This document shows, in pieces, positions 16,503-25,623 of a DNA stretch of 53,700 bases. Each line of letters starts with the position of its first letter. Position 1 is the stretch's first letter. The translations under genes and the position numbers were made by a program. The DNA comes from Ruminiclostridium sp. (GTDB lineage Bacteria; Bacillota_A; Clostridia; Oscillospirales; Oscillospiraceae). The notes under the pieces were generated by a model. That model had not been told where the DNA came from. It was given only the letters and a program-made list of their open reading frames with translations, and ran no database searches. Location of the stretch: assembly GCA_017521345.1 (NCBI GenBank), contig JAFXCU010000220.1:1-53700 (forward strand), read 5' to 3'.

Positions 16503-17480
16503 ATGCACGAAATTATTCCCAACATCTACTCCATCCCCGTCCCATTGCCCAACAACCCCTTGAAGGAGCTCAACGCCTACCTCATCAAGGGTCCCGACCG
16601 TAGCCTTCTCATCGACACGGGGTTCAACCTGCCCCCCTGCCGGGAGGCCCTGCTGGCCGGCCTGGCCGAGGCGGGGGCGGACCGGTCCCGGCTGGACGTG
16701 CTGGTGACCCACATCCACACCGACCACACCGGTCTGTCCGTGGAGATGGCCGGGCCCAACGGCAAGGTGTACATCGGGGCCCTGGACTACCCCTTCACCG
16801 CCCAGGCCTTTGAGGATCAGTTCTGGGTGGAGATGGACGCCCGCTTTTTGAAGGAGGGCTTCCCGGAAGAAGAGGTGGCCATCATCACCCGGACCAACCC
16901 CGCCCGGAACCTGGGTCCCAAGCTGGACCTGGACTGCTACGTGCCCGTGGAGGAGGGGGAGGTCTTCCAGATCGGAGACTACCGGCTGGAGGTCCTGTCG
17001 GTCCCCGGCCATGCCCCCGGCCAGCTCTGCCTGTGGATGGAGCGGGTGGGCATCCTGTTCACGGCGGACCACGTCCTCTTTGACATCACCCCCAACATCT
17101 CCGTCTGGGCCAACATGGACAATATGCTGGGCCGGTATCTGGAGAGCCTCAAGCGCATCCGAACCTACCCGGTGAAACTGGCCCTGCCTGCCCACCGGCA
17201 CAGCGGGGACCTGAACACCCGCATCGACCAGCTCATCCAGCACCACCGGGACCGGGTGGCCGAGACCCTGTCCATCGTGGAGAAGTACCCCGGCATGACG
17301 GCCTACGACATCACCGGCCGCATGACCTGGGACATCCGGGCCAAGAGCTGGGAGGACTTCCCCCTGAACCAGAAGTGGTTCGCCGTGGGCGAGGCCCTGG
17401 CCCACCTGGAGCTGCTCATCCGGGAGGGTACGGTAAAGCAGATCCTCCGGGAGGACGGGATGTTTGGGTATACTACGTAA
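16503..17480 (+). CDS. MBL-fold metallo-hydrolase
   Basis: A 325-aa cytosolic metallo-beta-lactamase-fold hydrolase. Zinc-ligand motif THIHTDHTG lies near residues 75-83, with further ligands in SVPGHAPGQL (about 172) and FTADHVLFD (about 190), then a histidine in PAHRHSG (about 235). The C-terminal 80 residues resemble the winged-helix extension of LACTB2/glyoxalase-II-like members (MTAYDITGRMTW). The substrate cannot be deduced; thioesterase or glyoxalase-like activity is possible. It starts 5 bp after deoC and is the last gene of the plus-strand run, with the R1 repeat directly after its stop. Confidence 0.9.
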   Translation: MHEIIPNIYSIPVPLPNNPLKELNAYLIKGPDRSLLIDTGFNLPPCREALLAGLAEAGADRSRLDVLVTHIHTDHTGLSVEMAGPNGKVYIGALDYPFTAQAFEDQFWVEMDARFLKEGFPEEEVAIITRTNPARNLGPKLDLDCYVPVEEGEVFQIGDYRLEVLSVPGHAPGQLCLWMERVGILFTADHVLFDITPNISVWANMDNMLGRYLESLKRIRTYPVKLALPAHRHSGDLNTRIDQLIQHHRDRVAETLSIVEKYPGMTAYDITGRMTWDIRAKSWEDFPLNQKWFAVGEALAHLELLIREGTVKQILREDGMFGYTT

Positions 17481-17486
17481 TAAAAA

Positions 17487-17627
17487 GGCTCCCTCTGACG
17501 AGGGAGCTGGCACGGCGAAGCCGTGACTGAGGGAGAGATAACGTGCCCAAGAGGGTGTTGCTATCCCTGCTCGTTTCGGTATCTCTCCCTCCGCCCCTTC
17601 GGGGCACCTCCCTCGTCAGAGGGAGGC
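17487..17627. repeat. Hairpin-ended palindromic repeat, family R1, copy 2
   Basis: It has the same terminal hairpins as copy 1 (GGCTCCCTCTGACGAGGGAG and its inverse) and the same internal GAGGGAGAGATAACGT / TATCTCTCCCTCCG pair. The middle segment and small inner hairpin differ. It lies between the MBL gene and the nifU terminator. Confidence 0.8.
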
Positions 17628-17641
17628 TGAAGATGTGAAAT

Positions 17642-17675
17642 AAAAAACCACCGCTGTTTCGCAGCGGTGGTTTTT
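17642..17675. terminator. Bidirectional terminator between the MBL gene and nifU
   Basis: Stem AACCACCGCTG-TTTCG-CAGCGGTGGTT with flanking A and T runs, between convergent genes. It directly follows the nifU stop on the minus strand. Confidence 0.9.
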
Positions 17676-17677
17676 GC

Positions 17678-18092
17678 TTACATATGACATACCTCGCAGT
17701 GGTCACAGTCCGGGAACTGCTTGGTATCATAGGGAATGCTGTTCTTGTCAAAGTAGTCCTTCAGGGCAACCTTCACGGCCTCCTCGGCCAGGACGGAGCA
17801 GTGGACCTTCACGGCGGGCAGACCATCCAGGGCCTCCACCACCGCCTTGTTGGTCAGCTGCATGACCTCGCTCACGGGCTTGCCCTTGATGAGCTCGGTG
17901 GCCATGGAGCTGGATGCGATGGCGCTGCCGCAGCCGAAGGTCTCAAACTTCACGTCGGTGACCACATCGTCGTCGATCTTCAGATAGATCTTCATGATGT
18001 CGCCGCACTTGGCGTTGCCCACTTCGCCGACACCGTCGGCATTCTCAATAAAACCTACATTCCGGGGGTTGCGGAAGTGGTCCATAACCTTT

Positions 18093-18106
<14 letters not shown>
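17678..18106 (-). CDS. nifU: Iron-sulfur cluster assembly scaffold (NifU/IscU type)
   Basis: A 142-aa scaffold that assembles [2Fe-2S]/[4Fe-4S] clusters with sulfur from NifS. The three ligand cysteines are present in NAKCGD, FGCGSAIAS and VHCSVLA. The C-terminus carries an extra CDHCEVCHM cysteine cluster, common in clostridial NifU-like scaffolds. I chose the start at 18106 (MLYSEKVMDHF, AGGAG upstream); a longer reading from 18127 adds seven residues. It overlaps the nifS end by 14 bp, so the two are translationally coupled. Confidence 0.95.
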
Positions 18107-19280
<1,174 letters not shown>

Positions 19281-19300
19281 AAGGAAACCTCCTTTGAGCT

Positions 19301-19324
19301 ATTCCTAGTAATCTATTAGGTAAT
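19301..19324 (-). promoter_or_regulatory. Candidate Rrf2/IscR operator upstream of nifS
   Basis: Imperfect inverted repeat ATTCCTA-N9-TAGGTAAT, directly downstream of the nifS -10, where a bound repressor would block transcription. The Rrf2 gene is the next gene upstream. Confidence 0.55.
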
Positions 19325-19327
19325 TAG

Positions 19328-19356
19328 ATGATAGCATGAGCAGCAGATAAAGTCAA
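19328..19356 (-). promoter_or_regulatory. Promoter of nifS-nifU
   Basis: Minus strand: TTGACT (19351-19356), 17-bp spacer, TATCAT (19328-19333). Confidence 0.75.
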
Positions 19357-19391
19357 TAGGAATTTAGATAAAAATAATCCAAATTAGGGCG

Positions 19392-19423
19392 AAAAAATCC
19401 CCGCCGTCGGTCTGACGGCGGGG
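19392..19423 (-). terminator. Terminator of the Rrf2 regulator gene
   Basis: Minus-strand stem CCCCGCCGTC/GACGGCGGGG followed by ATTTTTTC, just after the stop of the regulator. It separates the regulator from nifS. Confidence 0.85.
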
Positions 19424-19434
19424 TGAGCTGCGGA

Positions 19435-19860
19435 TTACTCGGCGGGTGCGTCTTCCTCCAAGTGCTGCAGGTCTGCCAGGGAGTAGCTGTTCAGATAGTC
19501 ATAGACCACCTTGTCCAGGCCCTGCCACAGAGGGAGAGCGCGGCACTGGTCGGCCTTTTCACAGCCCTGCTTGCTGCCCTTCAGGCAGGCAACGGAGGCC
19601 AGGCTGCCCTCGGCCAGGCGAATGATCTCGCCGGCGGGGTACTCTGCCGGGGGCTTGGACAGACGGTAGCCGCCGCCCTTGCCGCGGGTGGCGTCCACCA
19701 GATCCACCCGGCTGAGAGAGGCCAGGATGTTTTCCAGATACTTGACAGAGATCTCCTGTCGTTTTGCGATGTCTTTCAGAGGGATGTAGTCGCCGGTGTT
19801 ATGGTCTGCCAGGTCCAGCATGACGCGCAATGCGTAGCGTCCTTTGGTAGAGATCATCAT
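19435..19860 (-). CDS. iscR: Rrf2 family transcriptional regulator (IscR-like)
   Basis: A 141-aa winged-helix regulator. The N-terminus MMISTKGRYALRVMLDLA is the classic Rrf2 start. The recognition region is KRQEISVKYLENILASL. Three cysteines in VACLKGSKQGCEKADQC (about 101-117) match the [2Fe-2S] ligands of IscR-type sensors, so it probably senses cluster status and controls the adjacent nifS-nifU genes. It is transcribed separately, with its own promoter and terminator. CymR-type members lack this cysteine set, which favours the IscR-like reading. Confidence 0.9.
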   Translation of the reverse strand: MMISTKGRYALRVMLDLADHNTGDYIPLKDIAKRQEISVKYLENILASLSRVDLVDATRGKGGGYRLSKPPAEYPAGEIIRLAEGSLASVACLKGSKQGCEKADQCRALPLWQGLDKVVYDYLNSYSLADLQHLEEDAPAE

Positions 19861-19911
19861 ACGTTGCGTCCTTCTTTCTTCTCATATTCCTTCTGTACAA
19901 TGGATCGATAT

Positions 19912-19932
19912 GTTTCATTTCAGCCATGAAAC
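19912..19932 (-). promoter_or_regulatory. Inverted repeat in the regulator leader
   Basis: GTTTCAT-N7-ATGAAAC lies between the candidate promoter and the start of the Rrf2 gene. Possible autoregulatory site or RNA hairpin. Confidence 0.4.
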
Positions 19933-19947
19933 CTATGGATTGAGTTG

Positions 19948-19976
19948 ATTATACACCCAAACGTCGGAAAAGTGAA
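19948..19976 (-). promoter_or_regulatory. Candidate promoter of the Rrf2 regulator
   Basis: Minus strand: TTCACT (19971-19976), 17-bp spacer, TATAAT (19948-19953). The leader to the start codon is about 85 nt. The remaining sequence to 20093 is non-coding, with nothing recognisable. Confidence 0.6.
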
Positions 19977-20093
19977 TGGCGAAATGAAAAATTTTCCTAC
20001 TTTTTGCGGAGAAATTTTTGGAATTTGCAGCTTCGACGGAAAAAAGACCGGATTCGGACGGGAAATGGGGGCTGTTTCCGGGGGCCAAAGAGG

Positions 20094-20122
20094 TTGCCCA
20101 ACGGCCCCGGCTATGCTACACT
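20094..20122 (+). promoter_or_regulatory. Promoter of the peptide-ABC/dipeptidase operon
   Basis: TTGCCC (20094-20099), 17-bp spacer, TACACT (20117-20122), 35 bp before the start codon at 20158. Confidence 0.6.
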
Positions 20123-20157
20123 AGGAACCAATGAATGACAAAAGGGGAGGAGATCCC

Positions 20158-21117
20158 ATGGAACAAAACACCCTGACCGTGCGTGGTCTGCGCACGGAAT
20201 TTCATACCCCCAAGGGGATCCTGCCTGCCGCCGACGGGGTGGACCTCGCTGTCCCTCGGGGGAAGATCGTGGGCCTGGTGGGGGAGTCCGGCTGCGGCAA
20301 GAGCGTCACCGCCCTGTCGGTGATGGGCCTGGTCCGGGAACCCGGCCGGATCGCGGAAGGGGAGATCTTCCTGGGGGACCGGGATCTGCGGAAACTCTCG
20401 GCCCGGGAGCTCCAAAAGCTCCGGGGAGACCGGATGGCCATGATTTTCCAGGACCCCATGACCTCCCTGAACCCGGTGTACACCGTGGGGCGGCAGGTCT
20501 CCGAGGCCCTGCGCCTGCATAAGAAGATGGATAAGACCCAGGCCCGGGAAAAGACCATGGAGCTCTTCCGCCAGGTGGGCATCCCAGACCCGGAGGGGCG
20601 GTTCAACGCCTACCCCCGGGAACTCTCCGGCGGTCTCCGCCAGCGGGTGATGATCGCCATGGCCATGGCCTGTGAGCCCGAGCTCCTCATTGCCGACGAG
20701 CCCACCACCGCTCTGGACGTGACCATCCAGGCCCAGATCTTAGGGCTCATGGAGGAGCTCCGCCGGGACCACGGCACGGCCATCCTTCTTATCACCCACA
20801 ACATGGGGGTGGTGGCCCAGCTGTGCGACTATGTGTATGTCATGTACGCCGGCCAGGTGGTGGAGCAGGCCGAGACCTTTGAACTCTTCCAAAATCCCCG
20901 GCACCCCTATACCCTGGGCCTGCTGAAGGCCATCCCCTCCCTGGAGGGGGAGGAGACACGGCTGTATAACATCCGGGGCTCTGTTCCTGACCTGGCCGAT
21001 CTGCCCCAGGGCTGCCGGTTCTGCCCCCGGTGCGACTGCGCCCGGGAGGACTGCGAGACGGTCGCTCCTGCTTTGGTGGAGGTATCTCCCGGCCACTGGG
21101 TGCGGTGCGTAAGATAA
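20158..21117 (+). CDS. Peptide ABC transporter ATP-binding protein (OppD/DppD type)
   Basis: A 319-aa ABC ATPase that powers oligopeptide or dipeptide import. Walker [11 protein letters not shown] lies near residue 40, signature LSGGLRQRV near 160 and Walker [13 protein letters not shown] near 180. The cysteine-rich C-terminal oligopeptide/dipeptide domain contains [10 protein letters not shown]. The start at 20158 has GGGGAGGAG 5 nt upstream; the reading from 20131 lacks a ribosome site. Its partner ATPase follows, but no permease or binding protein is in the window, so this half-transporter must pair with genes elsewhere. Confidence 0.92.
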   Translation: MEQNTLTVRGLRTEFHTPKGILPAADGVDLAVPRGKIVGLVGESGCGKSVTALSVMGLVREPGRIAEGEIFLGDRDLRKLSARELQKLRGDRMAMIFQDPMTSLNPVYTVGRQVSEALRLHKKMDKTQAREKTMELFRQVGIPDPEGRFNAYPRELSGGLRQRVMIAMAMACEPELLIADEPTTALDVTIQAQILGLMEELRRDHGTAILLITHNMGVVAQLCDYVYVMYAGQVVEQAETFELFQNPRHPYTLGLLKAIPSLEGEETRLYNIRGSVPDLADLPQGCRFCPRCDCAREDCETVAPALVEVSPGHWVRCVR

Positions 21118-21138
21118 CATGTGCTGTGTCGGCAGGCT

Positions 21139-21266
21139 ACAATCCCCCAGTCATGGCTGCGCCATGGCAGCCCCCTTTACACAAGGGGGCCTTGAGGATT
21201 GCACTCGCCTCAGCCTCCCTTGTGTAAAGGGAGGTGGCTCGCCGTCAGGCGAGACGGAGGGATTGT
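21139..21266. repeat. Hairpin-ended palindromic repeat, family R2, copy 1 (inside an operon)
   Basis: Inverted ends ACAATCCCCCAGTC / GACGGAGGGATTGT bracket two hairpins built on CCCCCTTTACACAAGGGGG and CTCCCTTGTGTAAAGGGAG. It lies between the two peptide-ABC ATPase genes. It creates an open upstream reading that falsely extends the second gene. Confidence 0.8.
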
Positions 21267-21298
21267 CGCTGCCCTGTGATGACAACAAAGGAGGCGTC

Positions 21299-22273
21299 AT
21301 GACGACTCAAACCATATTAGCCCAGGCCAAGGGCCTGTCCAAGACCTTCCCGGTGAAGGGCCGGAAGGACGCCGTTCTCCATGCAGTCTCTCAGGTGGAC
21401 CTGACCATCTACCAGGGGGAGACCCTGGCCCTGGTGGGAGAGTCCGGCTGCGGAAAGTCCACCCTGGGCCGTCTGCTCCTGGGTCTGCTGGAGCCCACCG
21501 AGGGCCAGGCTCTTTTTGACGGCCAGGACCTGGCAGCGCTGCCGGCCAAGGACCTGCGGGCCCTCCGGCGGCAGATGCAGATGGTCTTCCAGGACACCGC
21601 CGCCGCCCTGAACCCCCGCCTGGACATCGAGGGCATCCTGTCGGAGCCCCTGCGCATCCACGACATCTGCCCCAAGGACCAGTGGCGGGAGCGGTGCGGT
21701 CAGCTCCTGGACCAGGTGGGCCTGTCCCGGGACCTGCTGGACCGGTATCCCCATGAGATCTCCGGCGGCCAGCGCCAGCGGGTGGTCATCGCCCGGGCCC
21801 TGGCTTTGGAGCCCCGGCTGGTGGTCTGCGATGAGCCTGTGTCCGCCCTGGATGTGTCCGTCCAGGCTCAGATGCTCAACCTGCTGGCCGACCTCCAGGA
21901 GGCCAACCACCTGACCTACCTCTTTGTGTCCCACGATCTCAGCGTGGTCCGGCACATTGCCGACCGGGTGTGCGTCATGTTCCTGGGCCGGGTGTGTGAG
22001 ATCGGACCTGTGAAGGAGATCTTCCAAAATCCCCGGCACCCCTACACGAAGTTCCTGCTGGACTCTGTCCCCCGGCCCGACCCCATCCTCCGGGACCAGA
22101 AAAAGACCGTCCTGTCCGGGGAGATCCCCAGCCCGGTGGACCCGCCCTCGGGCTGCCGGTTCCGGACCCGGTGCCCCTATGCCCAGGAGATCTGCGCCCG
22201 GGAAGTCCCGACCATGAGACCTATGGGGGAGGGCCAGGCGGCCTGCCATTTCCCCTTGCCGGAAGGAGTGTGA
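21299..22273 (+). CDS. Peptide ABC transporter ATP-binding protein (OppF/DppF type)
   Basis: A 324-aa ABC ATPase and partner of the preceding OppD-type protein. Walker [11 protein letters not shown] lies near residue 46, signature ISGGQRQRV near 157 and Walker B LVVCDEPVSALD near 177. The C-terminal GCRFRTRCPYAQ domain is typical. The start at 21299 is set by AAAGGAGG 4 nt upstream; a reading from 21119 would run through the R2 repeat and is rejected. It is separated from its partner by that repeat (181 bp gap), unusual for such a pair. The dipeptidase gene starts 3 bp after its stop. Confidence 0.92.
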   Translation: MTTQTILAQAKGLSKTFPVKGRKDAVLHAVSQVDLTIYQGETLALVGESGCGKSTLGRLLLGLLEPTEGQALFDGQDLAALPAKDLRALRRQMQMVFQDTAAALNPRLDIEGILSEPLRIHDICPKDQWRERCGQLLDQVGLSRDLLDRYPHEISGGQRQRVVIARALALEPRLVVCDEPVSALDVSVQAQMLNLLADLQEANHLTYLFVSHDLSVVRHIADRVCVMFLGRVCEIGPVKEIFQNPRHPYTKFLLDSVPRPDPILRDQKKTVLSGEIPSPVDPPSGCRFRTRCPYAQEICAREVPTMRPMGEGQAACHFPLPEGV

Positions 22274-22276
22274 CCC

Positions 22277-23218
22277 ATGCCCTTTGCAGACCTGCACTGT
22301 GACACCATTGCCTGGATGAAGCATGAGCGCCGGGCGGGAAAGACCATGGACCTGCGGGATACCTATATGATGCACGTGAACCTGGAAAAGCTCCGGGCCA
22401 GCGGCTACTATTTACAGAATTTTGCCCTCTTCGTCAACCTGAACGAGGTGGCCGACCCCTGGGGAGCCGTCCTCTCTCTGGCGGAGCTGTACGTCAGCCA
22501 GACCGAGAAGAACCGGGACTGGGTGACCCCCTGCCATACCTTTGCTGACATGGAACAGGCCCGGCAGGAGGGAAAGCTCGCCGCTGTCCTCACCGTAGAG
22601 GAGGGAGGCGTGTGCAGGGGAGACCTGAACAATCTCCGGACCCTCCATCGGCTGGGGGTGCGGATGCTCACCCTCACCTGGAACCACGAGAACGAGATCG
22701 GATTCCCCAACGGCTCGGACCAGGGACTGAAACCCTTCGGTTATGAGTTCCTGGCGGAAATGGAGAAGCTGGGGGTCATTGCCGACGTGTCCCATCTCAG
22801 CGACCAGGGGTTCTGGGATGTGTGCGCCGCGGCGAAGAAGCCCTTCGTGGCCAGCCACTCCAGCTGCCGGGCCCTGTGGCCCCACCGGCGGAACCTGACC
22901 GACCAGCAGATCAAGGCCCTGGCCGACCACGGCGGCATCGCCGGGGTGAACTTCTATTCTGATTTTCTGGCTGACAGCCCCACCACCCGCACGGCCGATA
23001 TCGTCCGCCACATGAAGCATATGCGGAAGGTGGGCGGCCTGGAGGTGGTGGCCTTGGGCTCCGACTTCGACGGCATCGACTGTCCCCTGGAGATGGTGGA
23101 TGCCTCGGGCATGGGCCAGCTCATTCAGGAGATGGAACACCAGGGCTTCACCCAGCGGGAGATCGAGGCCATCACCTGGAAGAATGTGTGGGAATTTTAC
23201 CGCAACGGATTAAAATAA
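22277..23218 (+). CDS. Membrane dipeptidase (peptidase family M19)
   Basis: A 313-aa zinc dipeptidase of the renal-dipeptidase family. The first metal motif DLHCDTI lies at residues 5-11. The bridging glutamate is in TVEEGG (about 113). Histidines are in ISDVSHLSD-like ADVSHLSDQGF (about 172) and ASHSSCRALWPHRRNL (about 193), and the C-terminal GSDFDG near 259. No signal peptide, so probably cytosolic. It would cleave dipeptides, plausibly those brought in by the transporter whose ATPases are encoded just upstream (3 bp gap). Confidence 0.94.
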   Translation: MPFADLHCDTIAWMKHERRAGKTMDLRDTYMMHVNLEKLRASGYYLQNFALFVNLNEVADPWGAVLSLAELYVSQTEKNRDWVTPCHTFADMEQARQEGKLAAVLTVEEGGVCRGDLNNLRTLHRLGVRMLTLTWNHENEIGFPNGSDQGLKPFGYEFLAEMEKLGVIADVSHLSDQGFWDVCAAAKKPFVASHSSCRALWPHRRNLTDQQIKALADHGGIAGVNFYSDFLADSPTTRTADIVRHMKHMRKVGGLEVVALGSDFDGIDCPLEMVDASGMGQLIQEMEHQGFTQREIEAITWKNVWEFYRNGLK

Positions 23219-23230
23219 GGAGAGAATACC

Positions 23231-25201
23231 ATGTCTTTTACCTATGAACCCCTGCTTCAGCCCCTGCAGCTGAACAGTAAACTGACCATCAAGAACCGTT
23301 ACTGCGTGGGTCCCCTGACCCTGCCCTCCCTCCACGGACCCCACGGGGAGTTCTCCCCCAACGGCCTGGCCTACTTTGAGGAGCGGGCCAAGGGCGGCTT
23401 CGGCCTCATCTACACCGGGGCCTTCCACCCGGATGTGCTGGTGGACCCCGTCCACCCCCTGGACTCCAAGCAGCCCATGAAGGCACCCAAGGCATTCAAG
23501 CGGTCTGCCGTGGAACTGCTGGAGCGGCTGGATGCCTACGGGGCCAAGATGATCCCCCAGGTGTCCATGGGCTACGGCCGGAACGCCGTGGGCTGCTATG
23601 GCCCCTCCGAGATCCCCTACTACCATGACCCCTCCATCACCACCCCGGCTCTCACCAAGGACCAGATCAAGCAGAAGATCGACCAGATGATCCAGACGGC
23701 CGTTTTTCTGAAGTCCTGCGGCTTCCCCGGCATCGAGGTCCACGCCATGCACTGGGGCTACCTGCTGGACCAGTTCGCCATGAGCTACATGAACCACCGC
23801 ACCGATGAGTACGGCGGGGAGCTGGAGAACCGCCTCCGCTGCGCCCGGGAGATCGTGGAGGGCGTGAAGGCGGCCTGCGGCGCTGACTTCGCCGTGTCCA
23901 TGCGCCTGGCCCTGAAGGCCTACATCAAGGGCTACAACACCCCCTCCCTCCACGGGGAGGAGGAAGTGGGCCGCACCCTGGAAGAGGGCGTTGAGATGGC
24001 CCGCCGCCTGGAGGCCTACGGCTATGACTTCCTCAGCGTGGACTTTGGCCAGTACGACTCCTTCTACTATGCCGCACCCCCCTGCTACACCCGGAAGGGT
24101 GAGATCATCGACCTGGCAGCAGAGGCCAAGAAGGCCGTGAACATCCCCATCCTCTGCGGCGGCCGTATGAACGCACCCGACCTGGCCGCCCAGGCGGTGG
24201 CCGAGGGCAAGATCGACGGCGTGGTCCTGGGCCGTCCCTCCCTGGCTGACCCTGCCTACGTTCAGAAGCTGGAGATGGGCACCCCCGAGGACATCCGCCC
24301 CTGCATCGGCTGCAACCAGGGCTGCATCGGCGCCCTGAAGATCGGCCGCCGGGCGGGCTGTGCGGTCAATGCCCAGGCAGGCCGGGAGGAGACCTTCGGT
24401 CTGACTGCCGCCCCCAAGGCCAAGGAGGTCCTGGTAGTGGGCGGCGGCGTGGCCGGTATGGAGGCCGCCCGTGTGGCTGCCATCCGTGGCCACAAGGTCA
24501 CCCTCTGTGAGGCCGGTCAGGCCCTGGGCGGCAGCCTGCTCCCCGCCGGTGCCCACGACTTCAAGGAGGACATGAACCTGCTGAACACCTGGTACCAGGG
24601 GCAGCTTTCCAAGCTGGGCGTTACCGTGGAGGTAAACACCAAGCTGGATGCCGAGGCTATCAAGGCCAGAAAGCCCCAGGCGGTGGTCCTGGCCCTGGGT
24701 GCCGACCCTGTGGTTCCCAAGGTCCCCGGCATCGACAGCCCCAAGGTGGTGGACTGCGTCACCGCCCTGAACCAGAAGCCTGCCATGGGCCAGAACGTGG
24801 TGGTGGTGGGCGGCGGCCTGGTGGGCTGTGAGACCGCCGTGGGCTATGCCCGGGAGGGCAAGACCGTCACCCTGGTGGAGGCCCTGCCCAAGATCCTCTC
24901 TGCCGGGATCCCCGTCCCCGAGAGCCACGACCAGATGCTCCGGGACCTGCTGGATGAGGGCAAGGTCACCGTGAAGACCTCCTGCCCTCTGGAGGCGGTC
25001 ACCGACACCGGCATCGTGGCCGGCGGCGAGACCATCCCTGCCGACTCTGTGGTCCTGGCGGTGGGATTCCGCCCCAGAGCATCCCTGGCCGCTGGTCTGT
25101 ACGGTGCCGGGATGGAGATCTACCAGGTGGGCGACGGTGCCCGGGTGGGCAGCGTCATGACCGCCGTGGCCGACGGCTACACCATCGGCAGAAAAATTTA
25201 A
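23231..25201 (+). CDS. NADH:flavin oxidoreductase (old yellow enzyme family, FMN/FAD/4Fe-4S)
   Basis: A 656-aa enzyme of the 2,4-dienoyl-CoA reductase/enoate reductase/BaiCD-BaiH group. The N-terminal TIM barrel (1-350) binds FMN (HAMHWGYLLDQFAMSYMNHR contains the catalytic-loop region). A four-cysteine [4Fe-4S] motif CIGCNQGC plus later C lies near 357-376. Two Rossmann folds follow, VLVVGGGVAGMEAA (about 400) and VVVVGGGLVGCETA (about 521), for FAD and NAD(P)H. It probably reduces an activated C=C bond; the substrate is unknown. It sits 12 bp after the dipeptidase gene and ends the run. A bile-acid role cannot be claimed without other bai genes. Confidence 0.92.
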   Translation: MSFTYEPLLQPLQLNSKLTIKNRYCVGPLTLPSLHGPHGEFSPNGLAYFEERAKGGFGLIYTGAFHPDVLVDPVHPLDSKQPMKAPKAFKRSAVELLERLDAYGAKMIPQVSMGYGRNAVGCYGPSEIPYYHDPSITTPALTKDQIKQKIDQMIQTAVFLKSCGFPGIEVHAMHWGYLLDQFAMSYMNHRTDEYGGELENRLRCAREIVEGVKAACGADFAVSMRLALKAYIKGYNTPSLHGEEEVGRTLEEGVEMARRLEAYGYDFLSVDFGQYDSFYYAAPPCYTRKGEIIDLAAEAKKAVNIPILCGGRMNAPDLAAQAVAEGKIDGVVLGRPSLADPAYVQKLEMGTPEDIRPCIGCNQGCIGALKIGRRAGCAVNAQAGREETFGLTAAPKAKEVLVVGGGVAGMEAARVAAIRGHKVTLCEAGQALGGSLLPAGAHDFKEDMNLLNTWYQGQLSKLGVTVEVNTKLDAEAIKARKPQAVVLALGADPVVPKVPGIDSPKVVDCVTALNQKPAMGQNVVVVGGGLVGCETAVGYAREGKTVTLVEALPKILSAGIPVPESHDQMLRDLLDEGKVTVKTSCPLEAVTDTGIVAGGETIPADSVVLAVGFRPRASLAAGLYGAGMEIYQVGDGARVGSVMTAVADGYTIGRKI

Positions 25202-25211
25202 TAGGATCCTG

Positions 25212-25239
25212 TGTGGGGGCGGCATCAGCCGCCCCCACA
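25212..25239. repeat. GC-rich hairpin, possibly the transcript end of the flavoprotein gene (R3-like)
   Basis: TGTGGGGGCGGC-ATCA-GCCGCCCCCACA, a 12-bp perfect stem 10 bp after the stop codon. No T run follows. It resembles the outer hairpins of family R3. Confidence 0.6.
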
Positions 25240-25303
25240 GATACCATATATAGAGGGGAGACGGGACTTTGCCGCAACAGTGTAAAAAAGTTGTAAAACT
25301 GTC

Positions 25304-25332
25304 TTGACAAGTTGTCCGTCCCCTCGTATAAT
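25304..25332 (+). promoter_or_regulatory. Consensus promoter of the lysine-riboswitch operon
   Basis: Perfect TTGACA (25304-25309), 17-bp spacer and perfect TATAAT (25327-25332). Transcription would start just before the riboswitch at 25341. Confidence 0.9.
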
Positions 25333-25340
25333 GTACGACA

Positions 25341-25503
25341 ATGATAGAGGCGCGGTGCGCATCAGTACCCTCCATTCCCGGCAGGAACACCGGGAGGGGA
25401 AAGGGCTCACCGCCGAAGGGTTCTCCGGGTGCCTGACCGGGGGATGCCTGGGCCGTCAGAGAACATCTGCCGGACTGCCATTGGACCAATGGAGCGCTAT
25501 CAT
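25341..25503 (+). ncRNA. Lysine riboswitch (L box) aptamer
   Basis: The P1 stem is ATGATAG (25341-25347) with CTATCAT (25497-25503). Conserved core pieces appear in order: GATAGAGGCGC, ATCAGTA, GGGGAAAGG, CGCCGAAG, GGGATGCCTGG, ACTGCCATTGG and GGAGCGCTATC. Order, spacing and length match the lysine riboswitch. It binds lysine and, with the terminator at 25541-25580, should switch off the downstream ABC transporter genes when lysine is plentiful. Confidence 0.9.
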
Positions 25504-25540
25504 GGTGAATGGGGAAGCAGTCTGTCCCCTGCGTATGCAA

Positions 25541-25580
25541 TGCCATGAGTCCTCCTGAGGATTTATGGCAATTTTATTTT
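25541..25580 (+). terminator. Riboswitch-controlled terminator
   Basis: Stem GCCATGAGTCCT-CCTG-AGGATTTATGGC followed by AATTTTATTTT, 38 nt after the lysine aptamer and 44 nt before the start codon of the binding-protein gene. This is the expected expression platform. Confidence 0.85.
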
Positions 25581-25623
25581 GGGCAAAGCCCCACAAAATC
25601 AAAATGAAAAGAGGAAACCAACC

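Noticed and set aside
21119..21298. 60-codon N-terminal extension of the OppF-type ATPase
   Set aside because: It encodes R2 repeat sequence, has no ribosome site, and AAAGGAGG points to the ATG at 21299.
23231..25201. Assignment of the flavoprotein as the bile-acid enzyme BaiCD or BaiH
   Set aside because: The domain layout is shared by many enoate reductases, and no other bai gene is in the window.
23210..25546. 778-codon minus-strand frame opposite the flavoprotein gene and across the riboswitch
   Set aside because: Antisense shadow. It spans promoter and aptamer sequence, and its residues are Gly/His/Val-rich without domain features.
25304..25558. 84-codon frame between the flavoprotein and binding-protein genes
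   Set aside because: It begins in the promoter and runs through the lysine aptamer. RNA function explains the sequence.
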